From the NCBI RefSeq assembly GCF_019336435.1, contig NZ_JAHWXQ010000003.1, positions 186,001 through 250,000 on the forward strand: a stretch of 64,000 bases of DNA, read 5' to 3'. This stretch comes from Pontibacter populi (GTDB lineage Bacteria; Bacteroidota; Bacteroidia; Cytophagales; Hymenobacteraceae). The notes under the pieces were generated by a model that saw only the letters and a program-made list of their open reading frames with translations, was not told where the DNA came from and made no database searches. Position numbers and translations under genes: made by a program. Below, piece after piece: positions 51,876 to 61,080 of the stretch; the first letter of the stretch is position 1, and every line of letters begins with the position of its first letter.

Positions 51876-52767
51876 GTAGTGTTTGTTCAATTGGGGAATA
51901 CCTCACCCCAGCCCTCTCCTTTTAAAGAGGGCCCCTACCCCCAAAACAGGAGAGGGAGTTTATAGAAGCTACAGTTTATTGTTTGTACAGCTGGTGCGAG
52001 CGTCTTTGCTCGTGACTAACTATGTTGTTAAATCTCCTAACTCAACTGGGCCGATAGGGGCAGGCTTGGTAGTAGCGCTAGCTATAGTTCTATAGTTACC
52101 GTATATCCAACCACCCCTGCCCCTCCTTGTCTAAGGAGGGGAGCTTTTCCGTTATTGCTATAGTTAAGGTTATCGTTCTATAGTTGCAGTTTTAACCCAC
52201 CCCTACCCCTCCCAAGAGGGGAGTTTCTGCCATTACCAAGCTACAACAAACTATGGTGCTATAGTTACAGTCCACGAGCAGGGCAGGTTTACCTGTCCTT
52301 TTGAAAATATATCCACGTTCAATCTCGAAGCGAGAAGTTCTAGACTATAGATGCTGGTTACTATGAGAAATGTATCAGTCTTTGGGTGGAGCGCCTTTGC
52401 TTTGTTGCGGTGCCCCCAGGCAATCCGACGTAGGAGGATAGCAAGAAAGCAGCAGTGCGATGCCCAAAGACGGGGCCTCCCGGCCATGAGGGCACCAAAG
52501 TTAGATTGAAACGATAAGCACCTAGAGCTCCCAGGATTGGAAGAAGCTTGAAAAGAAGGCTTGGTTCGAGTTGCAAGAGACTTCAACTATAAGCTGAGAT
52601 AGATTTCTCACTTTGTTCGAAATGACATAAGAGAAACTATAAGATGATTAAGTGTCCTCAATGCTACATTAGCTCTCTTCAACCAGCCTCTCGAAATGCT
52701 TGAAATGACAAAGCGAAAAATTAAAAAATTAGAAGGTCTATCCCAGCAATGGAGAGGATATAAAAGT
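51876..52767. other. Gene-free repeat island B
   Basis: Contains hairpin-like purine blocks (51903-51945), a GAGCG/CGCTC-type hairpin related to that at 18442 (51992-52020), the inverted composite repeat (52105-52635), and several TATAGTT motifs. The leftward frames at 52251-52586 and 52361-52576 translate repeat modules and are not genes. Confidence 0.75.
52105..52635 (-). repeat. Composite intergenic repeat, copy B (inverted)
   Basis: Same modules as copy A (2191-2820), in the same order on the opposite strand: 52590-52619 equals 2204-2233, 52458-52496 equals 2352-2390 (38 of 39 bases), 52281-52298 matches 2550-2566, and 52105-52144 matches 2781-2820 over most of its 40 bases. Confidence 0.85.
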
Positions 52768-52796
52768 AAAAAGGCAGCGATTTCCGCTGCCTTTTT
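52768..52796 (-). terminator. Intrinsic terminator
   Basis: AAAAAGGCAGCG-ATTTC-CGCTGCCTTTTT: a perfect 12-bp stem with A- and T-tracts; it ends the CpxP-like gene at 52815. Confidence 0.9.
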
Positions 52797-52814
52797 AAAC
52801 GATATTATTAAACC

Positions 52815-53249
52815 TTAATTATTATACTGCTCATTATAACCTGAGCTTCCCTGACCGCTGGAAGCAGGAAAGGTTTGTGCTTCTTTCGGAACACCCATTT
52901 TCTCCTCGCGGCGCTGCTGGTACTGTGAGAACTGTAAAGGTGTTAATATATCTTTTATCCTCGAAAGCCTGGTTTCAGTAATGATCTCCATTTCAGAAGC
53001 TACTTTCTTAGGATCGTTTTTATGCTTTTTAAATACTTTATCGGCCTCCTTCATACTGACAAGGTTTATTTCGGACACTTTTTTTGTTTGCTCAGGTGTT
53101 AAACGCAGGTTCTTGGCCATGCCAGCGGTAATGTCGGCGGCGCGCTGCTCTACCGTTTTGGGTGCCGATTGTGCAGGAGCTTTCTGGCCTTGTGCAAATG
53201 CGGTTATGGTTGCGAAAACAAATACAGCTGCTAAAAGTGCTTTTCTCAT
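52815..53249 (-). CDS. CpxP/Spy-like periplasmic protein
   Basis: 144 residues. Signal peptide MRKALLAAVFVFATITAFAQ. The helical core has LRLTPEQTKKVSEINLVSM and IKDILTPLQFSQYQQRR, the repeated LTxxQ motif typical of Spy/CpxP/ZraP-like proteins. Likely a periplasmic helix-bundle chaperone or stress protein. The tail (SGQGSSGYNEQYNN) is low complexity. Confidence 0.78.
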   Translation of the reverse strand: MRKALLAAVFVFATITAFAQGQKAPAQSAPKTVEQRAADITAGMAKNLRLTPEQTKKVSEINLVSMKEADKVFKKHKNDPKKVASEMEIITETRLSRIKDILTPLQFSQYQQRREEKMGVPKEAQTFPASSGQGSSGYNEQYNN

Positions 53250-53349
53250 ATCTCTGTTAAATTATCTCGGTTATAGTCTAAGCAAGAATTGTTCCGGTTA
53301 CTTGCAGGCCTTCAAAACAAGCGTAGCCAAACTATAGTTTCTGGTTTAC

Positions 53350-54399
53350 TTACGATTCGCTGTAGAAGAATACTTTGTAGAAGTGCATGCCGCGCTCTTC
53401 ATCATAGCCACGCTCTACATATTGCTCGCTTTGTTCCGGGTTATAACCGCTAAATTTGATCTCGATCTGCGTATCGAGTTTAATAAAGTTGCGGAACTTG
53501 CGCTTCATATTACGTACAGTGCTCTTATTTATTGTAAAACCCTGTATATCTTCCAGGTTCCGCTCCTCAGCAAAGTTCTGGCTATAGTTCTTAAAACGTT
53601 CTGCCGACTCCGGTTCGTCAATTACACTGCTGGTGAAATCTTCCAGGTCAAAAGTCTCGTTCTTCGAGAAATAATCTACGGAACGGGATATAAACTCAAT
53701 CTGGTCCTTTTTGCTTTCACTCTTGGCAAACACCTCTTCCGAGAAATCCTTACACATGTTCAGGACCGTTCTCGTCGAGAAGTTGGTGTCTTTCAGTTCA
53801 TCCACATGCAGGAAATCGTCTTTCCAGAACTGGGCATCTGTGCTGTTGGCATCCACCATTTTTACGCGGTAACCATCTTCAGCTTCCGTGTTATAAATCA
53901 TGCAGCCTTTGTCTACGCCTTTCAGGTTTACACCGGCATGGTAATCGATGCTCAGGTCGTCATGGCTGTCTTTAAAGGTAAGGAACGTGTCTTTGTTCTC
54001 GGATTTAAAGATACCGATGGCGTCAACTTCCTCGTCGTTTATAATGCAGCCTTTAAAATAAGCTACGTATAGTTCGCCACTCTTTACTTTAGGGTGATCT
54101 GACTGCTCGTACAGGTGATTCAGGATATGAACAGAATATGTATGGAACTTGGCGGGCTCGTTAAAGATAAGCGTAGCATAGGCAAACATCTCGTTCAGGG
54201 CCAGGTCGGAGGTGTGCGTAAACCTGAAAAACTCTTCCTGCTTAAACGGCGAAATAAAGTAGCGTAACAACAGTTCGTTTAGTTCTCCATCATTCAGGTC
54301 AACCAGGTCCTGCGAGGCTACTACACCTTCTTCTTTCGACTTATTTCCAACTCTGTGCACAGCTAAACGCTGTAATCTTACCTGTATCTTCTCGCTCAT
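53350..54399 (-). CDS. Nucleoid-associated protein (YejK/NdpA family)
   Basis: 349 residues. The N-terminal half resembles the NdpA/YejK domain: LNELLLRYFISPFKQEEFFRF, YELYVAYFKGCIINDEEVDAI-like strands (partly quoted) and FAKSESKKDQIEFISRSVDYFSKNETF. Such proteins bind DNA in the nucleoid. A full AACTATAGTT lies 10-20 bases beyond its stop, at 53330-53339. Confidence 0.8.
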   Translation of the reverse strand: MSEKIQVRLQRLAVHRVGNKSKEEGVVASQDLVDLNDGELNELLLRYFISPFKQEEFFRFTHTSDLALNEMFAYATLIFNEPAKFHTYSVHILNHLYEQSDHPKVKSGELYVAYFKGCIINDEEVDAIGIFKSENKDTFLTFKDSHDDLSIDYHAGVNLKGVDKGCMIYNTEAEDGYRVKMVDANSTDAQFWKDDFLHVDELKDTNFSTRTVLNMCKDFSEEVFAKSESKKDQIEFISRSVDYFSKNETFDLEDFTSSVIDEPESAERFKNYSQNFAEERNLEDIQGFTINKSTVRNMKRKFRNFIKLDTQIEIKFSGYNPEQSEQYVERGYDEERGMHFYKVFFYSES

Positions 54400-54835
54400 G
54401 TATGCTTTTGTATGCTAACGGACCGCAAAGGTATTATTAATTGCTGATTGTTGAATTGTAGATTGTAAGTTCAAAGGTACATCTCATCGTTTTTCTGAAA
54501 AGTACATCCTCCCTATAGTTGATCGCATATCAAACTTTTGGGCGTGCCGGCATGGCCGTCGGGCTCTCGCGGCTCGCTCTATAGTTTGTGCCCACCTATA
54601 GGAGCTCAAACAACCGCTCCATCCCTCACGCAAACTATAGTTTAGCAACTCGCTCAAACTATGGTTACCATACTGAGAATTGAATGATGAATTCGCTATC
54701 CATTGTTTTACAGGTTGTTATGAATAATTCTTCATTCCTTATGAATCATTATTCCTTTTCTGGCATGGTTTTTACATAATGAGTTTCCAGAGCCGCGAAG
54801 CTTATCAAACTACAGAATTTTAACTTAAGGGGATC
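54400..54835. other. Non-coding gap with repeat-like segments
   Basis: 436 bases. It has low-complexity TTGNTGATTG-like DNA near 54440-54470, a GC-rich GGCGTGCCGGCATGG block (about 54541-54582), a full AACTATAGTT at 54633-54642 and an AT-rich run to 54760. The promoter for the barrel gene at 54836 should lie at the right end. No gene is seen. Confidence 0.5.
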
Positions 54836-55516
54836 ATGAAAAAGATATTTTTACTCATAGCCGTAGTGCTGGGCTTTGCGGCTACAAAAGTGAACGCACA
54901 ACAAGCACAACCTATCCGTTTCGGGGTTCGGGTTGGTGCAAACTTATCAAACTGGCAGGGCGAAACTGTTAACAGTGCCCAGAACCTGATCGATCTGTCG
55001 GACGGGAATGTTAACCATAAGATGCGCGAAGGCGTGCACGCCGGTTTATACATGAGCATACCACTGGGTTCGGGTTTCGAGATCGAGCCGGGGCTGCAGT
55101 ACTCTCAGAAAGGTACACGCTTAACAGGTAAACTGCCTTGGGTAGAAACCGAGTTCCTGAACGCCAACATGACTATCACCAACAAATCAGAATACATTGA
55201 ACTGCCTGTACTGGCGAAACTATACGTGGCAGATGGTTTCCATATTTTTGCAGGACCGCAGGTGGCTTATCTTATATCAAACAAAGTACAGGCACAGGCC
55301 AGCGTACTTGGGTTTAATGCCTTTAACCGCGAATGGGATATGAAAAACGGTTTCCGGGAGATGGACTTTAGTGTGGTAGGTGGTGTTGGTTACAAATTCA
55401 CAAACGGGCTTAACCTGAGCGCAGGTTACGATTACGGCCTGAATACCATAGATGAAAACGCAAACTTCGAAACCTACAACAGAACATTTAAAGCTTCAGT
55501 AGGTTATACCTTCTAG
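54836..55516 (+). CDS. Outer-membrane beta-barrel protein (PorT-like)
   Basis: 226 residues with signal MKKIFLLIAVVLGFAATKVNA. Strands include FGVRVGANLSNWQGE, FEIEPGLQYSQKGTRL, ELPVLAKLYVADGFHIFAGP and LSAGYDYGLNTI, ending FKASVGYTF. It resembles the 9154 and 36769 proteins, so it is a third member of this family here. Confidence 0.88.
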   Translation: MKKIFLLIAVVLGFAATKVNAQQAQPIRFGVRVGANLSNWQGETVNSAQNLIDLSDGNVNHKMREGVHAGLYMSIPLGSGFEIEPGLQYSQKGTRLTGKLPWVETEFLNANMTITNKSEYIELPVLAKLYVADGFHIFAGPQVAYLISNKVQAQASVLGFNAFNREWDMKNGFREMDFSVVGGVGYKFTNGLNLSAGYDYGLNTIDENANFETYNRTFKASVGYTF

Positions 55517-55589
55517 TGAGAGTTACTTATTTAGTGTTTTGGTGATTGCAACGGGCTGCTGAATTTCAGGAGCCCGTTGTGTTTAATAC

Positions 55590-55626
55590 AAAAGGCCATT
55601 TTGCTATAGTTGCAAAATGGCCTTTT
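55590..55626. terminator. Terminator whose loop is TATAGTT
   Basis: AAAAGGCCATTTTGC-TATAGTT-GCAAAATGGCCTTTT: a perfect 15-bp stem. The seven-base loop is exactly the recurrent motif half. It lies between convergent genes. Confidence 0.9.
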
Positions 55627-55649
55627 ATAGTTACCGGAAGTCAATAGTT

Positions 55650-55874
55650 TTAATGGTGATGATGGTCGTTATCATTGGGTCTGCTGTTATAGTTGGCTAT
55701 AGTTCCGAGAGTAAAGAACACCGCCCAGCAAATATATAACGCCGCAAAGTTATTGATACTTTTACCGATCAGGGCAAGTATGAGGTGCGCCAGCAGGGTC
55801 ATTACCAGTCCAGTAGCAGCTACAAACTGATAAGAATTCATTTCACGCGGGTCGTATATCTTTGATAACTTCAT
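55650..55874 (-). CDS. Small two-helix membrane protein with His tail
   Basis: 74 residues. Helices at about 18-36 and 42-60, and a C-terminus ending PNDNDHHHH, which could bind metal. Start ATG at 55874 is clear. No family recognised. Confidence 0.6.
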   Translation of the reverse strand: MKLSKIYDPREMNSYQFVAATGLVMTLLAHLILALIGKSINNFAALYICWAVFFTLGTIANYNSRPNDNDHHHH

Positions 55875-56169
55875 TCAGTTTATAAATTTTTTCTCTGTAA
55901 CAAGCCTGTTATAGTTTAGGTGCCATCTATACAGTGCTCCGCACAAAGATAACTAACAGGATTCGATTGATTAGCCCCTCCAGGCAATTGGTACCAATCG
56001 TTATTAGTCTGTGGGTCTTGTACGCAGATATCGTTTCCACCTCTAACTATAGTTGATTTATATTTCGGTTATTTATCTTTAGTTGTAAAATTATGTTAAG
56101 TAAACTTTACCAATAAGGAACAAGGCTACCAGCCAAGCGTATATAAGGTACAACATTTAGAAACTGATT

Positions 56170-56544
56170 ATGGCAACTGAAGAAGAAAACATACAAAATA
56201 CACCAAGTAGTGCTAAGAACGTAAACAGCGATTTCAACAAACGTGTTTCAATGGGCAACCACCCCGACCCGTCGGCAAAACGCAACATAGGACCGGATGG
56301 CCAAACAGAGCGTAGCGGGCAAAAAGATAAGCTGGAGAATATGCATATAAAAGGTAACGAAACAACAGGTTACGGTGCAAGCGATACCAGCAAGAGTGTA
56401 GAATACCTGGCACAGGGCCCTGGCTTTGAATTTGAAGGTAGTGATACTGCCATGAATGACGACCTGAATGGCATCAGGAGCAAAGACCAGCCGCTGGGGG
56501 AGACCAAGACTGAAGAAACAGACTCGGACAGAAGCAGAACCTAA
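56170..56544 (+). CDS. Disordered hydrophilic protein
   Basis: 124 residues with no hydrophobic core: MATEEENIQNTPSSAKNVNS at the start, many D, E, S, T, N and K, and a low-complexity tail (TKTEETDSDRSRT). Likely intrinsically disordered and perhaps stress-related; function unknown. Monocistronic with terminator 56551-56590. Confidence 0.65.
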   Translation: MATEEENIQNTPSSAKNVNSDFNKRVSMGNHPDPSAKRNIGPDGQTERSGQKDKLENMHIKGNETTGYGASDTSKSVEYLAQGPGFEFEGSDTAMNDDLNGIRSKDQPLGETKTEETDSDRSRT

Positions 56545-56550
56545 AAAGAA

Positions 56551-56590
56551 ACTAAAAACGGAGGCCAGAACAAAGGTCTCCGTTTTTAGT
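56551..56590 (+). terminator. Intrinsic terminator
   Basis: ACTAAAAACGGAGGCC and GGTCTCCGTTTTTAGT pair as a 16-bp stem with one mismatch-like G-T. It ends the 56170 gene. Confidence 0.85.
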
Positions 56591-56671
56591 TTTATAAGTG
56601 GGGTAGCAACTATAAACTAAATAATTTAAGTTTGTTACACGCATTTAGCTTGAAACTAGAACCAACCCAAC

Positions 56672-57256
56672 ATGCCTGACCAGTCACCTTATACCCTGCA
56701 CATCCGGAACATGGTGTGCCCGCGCTGCATTAAAGTGGTAACCGATGAGCTGGACAAACTCGCGCTACCTGTGCAGGAGGTTAAATTAGGGGAGGCAAAA
56801 TTATCGCAGGAGCCCAGCCAGCAGGAATTGGAAAAGGTTAAAGAAGTACTGGCCGCGGAAGGTTTCGAATTACTGGAAGACCCTAAAGCTGAAATGGTAG
56901 AGAAAGTTAAGATAGCTGTTATTAACCTGCTGCGTAGCGGCAAAGTGGAAGAGCTGCATGTTAACTTATCTGATTATTTATCTGAGCAACTGGGCAGAGA
57001 TTATAACACGCTCAGTGCTTTGTTCTCGGCTGCCGAAGGGGTAACTATAGCCAGGTATATGGTGTTGCAGAAAATTGAGATGGCAAAAGAACTGCTCGAT
57101 TATAATGAATTAAGCCTGAGCCAGATCGCTGATAAATTAGGTTATAGCAGCGTTGCACATCTGTCTAATCAGTTTAAGCAGATCACCAGCCTGACGCCTT
57201 CAGCTTACAAAAACAGCACTTCTGTAGCCCGTAAGCCGCTGGATCAGTTACAATAA
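56672..57256 (+). CDS. HMA-like metal-binding domain fused to AraC-type regulator
   Basis: 194 residues. The N-terminal 70 residues resemble an HMA domain: LHIRNMVCPRCIKVVTDELD has CxxC at 16 and 19, in place of the usual GMTCxxC. The C-terminal half is an AraC HTH: EKVKIAVINLLRSG, LGRDYNTLSALFSAAEGVTI, LSLSQIADKLGYSSVAHLSN and FKQITSLTPSAYKN. The metal-binding head may sense Cu(I), fitting CopA and CopZ-like genes 4 kb away. This is inference; the HTH assignment is solid. Confidence 0.85.
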   Translation: MPDQSPYTLHIRNMVCPRCIKVVTDELDKLALPVQEVKLGEAKLSQEPSQQELEKVKEVLAAEGFELLEDPKAEMVEKVKIAVINLLRSGKVEELHVNLSDYLSEQLGRDYNTLSALFSAAEGVTIARYMVLQKIEMAKELLDYNELSLSQIADKLGYSSVAHLSNQFKQITSLTPSAYKNSTSVARKPLDQLQ

Positions 57257-57271
57257 GCCAAACTATAAATG

Positions 57272-57327
57272 AACTATAAAAAAGAAGCCCCGGCGATGTT
57301 ATATGCCGGGGCTTCTTTTTTATAGTT
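57272..57327. terminator. Bidirectional terminator with motif-closed stem
   Basis: A perfect 23-bp stem (57272-57294 and 57305-57327) with a 10-base loop. The outer seven pairs are AACTATA and TATAGTT, the halves of the recurrent palindrome. The core is GCCCCGGC. Confidence 0.92.
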
Positions 57328-57329
57328 TA

Positions 57330-57740
57330 TTAAGAACAGATAAATTCTTCTTTTATAAAACTGAGTATTTCAGGTGAAAGTGGTTTAGAGAAAAAGTCTT
57401 TAACCTCTTTCAGGCTTTTTGCCGAGATGATATCTTTCCTGTCTACTGCCGAGGAGAGCATGAACAGGCAGCAGTTTTTCGTGATCTCCTCCGGAATCTG
57501 TCTGTATTCTTCTATAAAACTCCAGCCATCCATGCCAGGCATGTTTATGTCCAGGAAAATAAGATCGGGGAATGCTTCAGGTTGCTGTAAGGCAGTATTT
57601 TTCAGGTATTCGAGCGCATTTTCAGCCCATTCAAAACTACAAACTTCTTCCGCAAACTTCTCATTTTTGATGATGCTCTCACACACAAAGTTGTTAATCT
57701 GATCATCATCAATCAGTATTACCTTTTTCAATGTATTCAT
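57330..57740 (-). CDS. Single-domain response regulator (receiver)
   Basis: 136 residues, one receiver domain: VILIDDDQINNFVCE (acidic pocket), D64 in DLIFLDINMPGMDGW, and LSSAVDRKDI. No output domain is present. Its start overlaps the kinase stop by 32 bases, so it is coupled to the PAS kinase, perhaps as its phosphate acceptor or a sink. Confidence 0.88.
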   Translation of the reverse strand: MNTLKKVILIDDDQINNFVCESIIKNEKFAEEVCSFEWAENALEYLKNTALQQPEAFPDLIFLDINMPGMDGWSFIEEYRQIPEEITKNCCLFMLSSAVDRKDIISAKSLKEVKDFFSKPLSPEILSFIKEEFICS

Positions 57741-60700
57741 TTACTACACTACTCTTTAAAAAGTAAACACGAAAAGTGGTGCCTACTCCAACGTTACTTT
57801 CAACTTCAACTTTTCCGCCAAGCAACTCCGCTTGGCTCTTAACAAGATGTAAGCCAAGGCCTTTGCCAGCAATATTCGGGTGAAATCTCTTATACAGCCC
57901 AAAAACCTTGCCTTTTTCTTTGCTAAGGTCAATTCCGAGGCCATTATCGCTGACTTGCAGACAAATATAGTCATCCACAGCAGAAGTTTTAAGATTTATC
58001 TGCAGTTTTTTGGTTCTATCCCGGTATTTTATGGCATTAGACACCAGGTTATGTATAATGCTTTTAAGATAACTCCTGATGGTAACTATAGCCGGCTTGG
58101 CTGTAAAATCATGCGTCAGAGTTGCTTCAGCTTCTGTTATTTCGTCTGATAAACTCTCGGTTACATGCTGAAAGATTTCTTCGAAGTAGACTTCTTCCTC
58201 TGCATCGTGCTGGTCGTTGCGCATGGCGAGCAGTTCGTTCAGGTCACGGATGGTGCTATCAAGTAACCTGGCTGACCGGAACATGTTGTCGATAACGCGC
58301 TGGTTGATAGGTGCCTCAGGGTTTGTCCGGTCATAAATAGAGCTAAGGCCAAGCAGGTTAGCAATGGGCGCGCGCAGGTTATGCGACACAATGTAGGCGA
58401 ACTGCTGCAGGTTCTGGTTCTGTAGCTGTAATTTCTCTGTTAGTTGTGCCTGCTTTGCTTCTGCCAGTTTACCTGCTGTTATATCCGCTACGGAACTATC
58501 CAAACGAATTACCTTTCCATCGGCGTTCAGCATCGGAGACGAACGAAGCATCATCCAGCGGATTTCACCTGAACGGGTTATAATCCTGAATTCCTGTTCA
58601 AATTTATGCCCCTGCAAGGCTTCATTTTCAAATTTTTCTTTGAGTAAGGGTATGTCTTCTTTAACAATGATCTTCGGCCAGAGTTCATCACTGATGAATT
58701 CATCCTCGGTATAGCCTGTCAGTTCGAAGCATTGCGGGCTTATATACAAGATGTTAGAATTTGTGTCTGCTGATAAGATGATCTCCGGGATGTTTTCTAT
58801 AGTTGACTGAAAGCGGTTCTTGGCTTCTGTTATTTCGTGTTCGCGCTCTTTTTGCTCTGTAATGTCCTGCGTGGTACCAACCACTTTAATTACTTTTCCC
58901 TCCATATCCATCACAGGCTCCATAATGTGATACAGATATTTCTGATTGCCATTCTGTAGCAGGATGCGATGCTCCATATGTACCGTTTCTTTTGAATCTA
59001 CGACACGCTGATATTCCTGAAGGGCAAATTCCTGATCATCCGGGTGAAAATAGGAGGTTATATTATGGAAAGTTGGGGTAAAGTCTTCCGGCAGCTCATA
59101 TATCGTATAAGTATTCTGCGACAGTTTAAGCTGGTTACGCTCCAGATCATACTCCCAACTACCAACTTTTGCCAGCGACTGAGACCGTACCAGCTGCGCC
59201 TCGTTCTCTTTAATAGCTTTTACAATATTGCGCTGCTCCGAAATGTCGTTAATACTTAAAGCAACCGCTATCGTATCGTTAAATTTAGTAAATACCGGTC
59301 GATAGGAAATTTCGAACCACAAATTTCCGCGGCCTGTTTCATAGCTTACCGTATTACCCCGCAACGCTTTCTGAAGATCTTGTATGAGATCCTGCTGCTG
59401 ATCTTCTGCTGTGAAATCCAGTATACTTTGTCCCTCTTTTAACTCCTTAACCTGCAGTCTTTTTACTTCTTCTGCTGCTACTTTATTGAACGATAGAATT
59501 TTGAGATCTTTATCGAGCAGGTAGATAGCCTGCGGCGAGCTGTTAAGCAACGCTGTAAGGTTTGCTTCGCTCTGTATAAGGTGCTGCTGCGCTTCTTTCT
59601 GGGTAGTAATATCTATCAGTGTTCCGTTGTAAAGTACAGTACCATCCTCTTTTTGTGTTGGCAAACTATGGCCCCGGATCCAGATCCATTTTTCTTCAGG
59701 TGGGCTCCACATTCTCAACTCCACTAACCATGGCGTAAGCGTTCTGACAGACTCCCGGATACTTTCCCAGATGTATTCCAGTTCGTCCGGGTGTGCGGCC
59801 TCGAAAAGCAAATGCGGATTCTGGTAAATGTCTTCAGATGTAACACCGTAGAGCTGTAGCAAGCTGCCACTGATAAACGGGAAAGAGAAATTCATTTCCT
59901 TATCTACCTGGAACTGGTAAACAGCCCCCGGAACACTTGAACTGATTTCGAGAAGCTGCTTTTCGCGTCGCTCCAGGTTCGAGATCGCTTTTACCCTGTC
60001 ATCAATATTAATGGCTACAACTATCTTTGGCTTAAAGTTACCCTGTGGTGGAAGACCATGGGTTTTTATATCAACAAAAAACACGCTGCCGTCTTTCCGG
60101 ACGTGTTTCCAATTGCTAGGGATTCTATAATTTTCGTTAAATAAAGGTAGTAAATTTACCAGGTCTGCTACCTGGTCTTCAGGCTGCAGGTCCATTATGG
60201 TCAGGTTCAGAAATTCGGCGCGGGTATACCCATATTCTTCCAGGGCTGCCTGGTTCACTTCCAGTATACGCCTGGTATCGTAATCAAAAACCCACATCGG
60301 AATCGCGATATTCCGGAACAACGATCTGTAAAGTGCCTGGCTTTCGTTAAGTGCATTTTTCAGTTGTTGCCTTTCACGCTTTTCAGTGCTTAGAATGGCA
60401 TCGCTAAAGCGCAACTGATTAAAGGCTTTCCGGATAAAGATGGCGGCAAAAGCGGTAACCAGCAGCGATGCCAGCAAAAGCATGTTATAGTTGCGGATGG
60501 TACTGTCTATTGTCTGAAGGGCATCGGTACCACGTTTGCGGGTATTGGTACTTATGGTATCCCCCAATTCGTTCAGGAATTTCTGCTGGCGGTGGTAGGC
60601 CGGTGTCAGTATAAGTTCTTCATACGATTGGTCCTGCCGGCCTTTACGACTCAGTTCAATAAGGTTGTCCAGCATGCCGGCGTACTGGTTCCTTTTGTCC

Positions 60701-61080
60701 ACGTATTGCTGTAACAGTTGTTTCCGGCTTGCTACTATTATAAGTTCCTCAAGTTTAACCAGGTCATTATTTATGGCCTCATTTGCCTGTTGTATCTTGT
60801 ATTCCAGCCTTGCCATAGTTGCTGCATCAGTAGAATTGATGTGCTTTATGGCCGTGTTGTAAACAAAGTCTTCTTTGTTGTGCAGGTCACTTATAAGCTC
60901 CAGCCTGTAAAGCGAATCAGAAACCATTTGGTTATAGTTTTCCTGCACTTCACGGGCTGTCAGGTACGAGTAGACGCTGATGGTAAGCAACGCAACAGCC
61001 AACACGGCGAACGCAATAGCGGCATAACGTGTGGTAATCTTTTGTCTGCTATAGTGGTGTTCGTCCTGGCTGCTGTTCAT
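57709..61080 (-). CDS. Multi-PAS sensor histidine kinase
   Basis: 1123 residues. Helix 1 (about 17-37) and helix 2 (about 203-222) bracket a helical periplasmic region like CHASE3. Several PAS domains follow (for example YRSLFRNIAIPMWVFDYDTRR, AVYQFQVDKEMNFSFPFISG, NIPEIILSADTNSNILYISP). The HisKA His is at about 897 in YIVSHNLRAPIANLLGLSS. The HATPase has LVSNAIKYRD and VSDNGLGIDL. It signals through the receiver gene that overlaps it. The stimulus is unknown. Confidence 0.92.
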   Translation of the reverse strand: MNSSQDEHHYSRQKITTRYAAIAFAVLAVALLTISVYSYLTAREVQENYNQMVSDSLYRLELISDLHNKEDFVYNTAIKHINSTDAATMARLEYKIQQANEAINNDLVKLEELIIVASRKQLLQQYVDKRNQYAGMLDNLIELSRKGRQDQSYEELILTPAYHRQQKFLNELGDTISTNTRKRGTDALQTIDSTIRNYNMLLLASLLVTAFAAIFIRKAFNQLRFSDAILSTEKRERQQLKNALNESQALYRSLFRNIAIPMWVFDYDTRRILEVNQAALEEYGYTRAEFLNLTIMDLQPEDQVADLVNLLPLFNENYRIPSNWKHVRKDGSVFFVDIKTHGLPPQGNFKPKIVVAINIDDRVKAISNLERREKQLLEISSSVPGAVYQFQVDKEMNFSFPFISGSLLQLYGVTSEDIYQNPHLLFEAAHPDELEYIWESIRESVRTLTPWLVELRMWSPPEEKWIWIRGHSLPTQKEDGTVLYNGTLIDITTQKEAQQHLIQSEANLTALLNSSPQAIYLLDKDLKILSFNKVAAEEVKRLQVKELKEGQSILDFTAEDQQQDLIQDLQKALRGNTVSYETGRGNLWFEISYRPVFTKFNDTIAVALSINDISEQRNIVKAIKENEAQLVRSQSLAKVGSWEYDLERNQLKLSQNTYTIYELPEDFTPTFHNITSYFHPDDQEFALQEYQRVVDSKETVHMEHRILLQNGNQKYLYHIMEPVMDMEGKVIKVVGTTQDITEQKEREHEITEAKNRFQSTIENIPEIILSADTNSNILYISPQCFELTGYTEDEFISDELWPKIIVKEDIPLLKEKFENEALQGHKFEQEFRIITRSGEIRWMMLRSSPMLNADGKVIRLDSSVADITAGKLAEAKQAQLTEKLQLQNQNLQQFAYIVSHNLRAPIANLLGLSSIYDRTNPEAPINQRVIDNMFRSARLLDSTIRDLNELLAMRNDQHDAEEEVYFEEIFQHVTESLSDEITEAEATLTHDFTAKPAIVTIRSYLKSIIHNLVSNAIKYRDRTKKLQINLKTSAVDDYICLQVSDNGLGIDLSKEKGKVFGLYKRFHPNIAGKGLGLHLVKSQAELLGGKVEVESNVGVGTTFRVYFLKSSVVNEYIEKGNTD

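Noticed and set aside
52361-52576. Leftward genes at 52251-52586 and 52361-52576
   Set aside because: They are translations of the composite repeat in two frames; no protein features.
57709-57740. Frameshift joining kinase and receiver
   Set aside because: Both have their own stop or start and a 32-base overlap; each is complete in its family, so they are separate genes.
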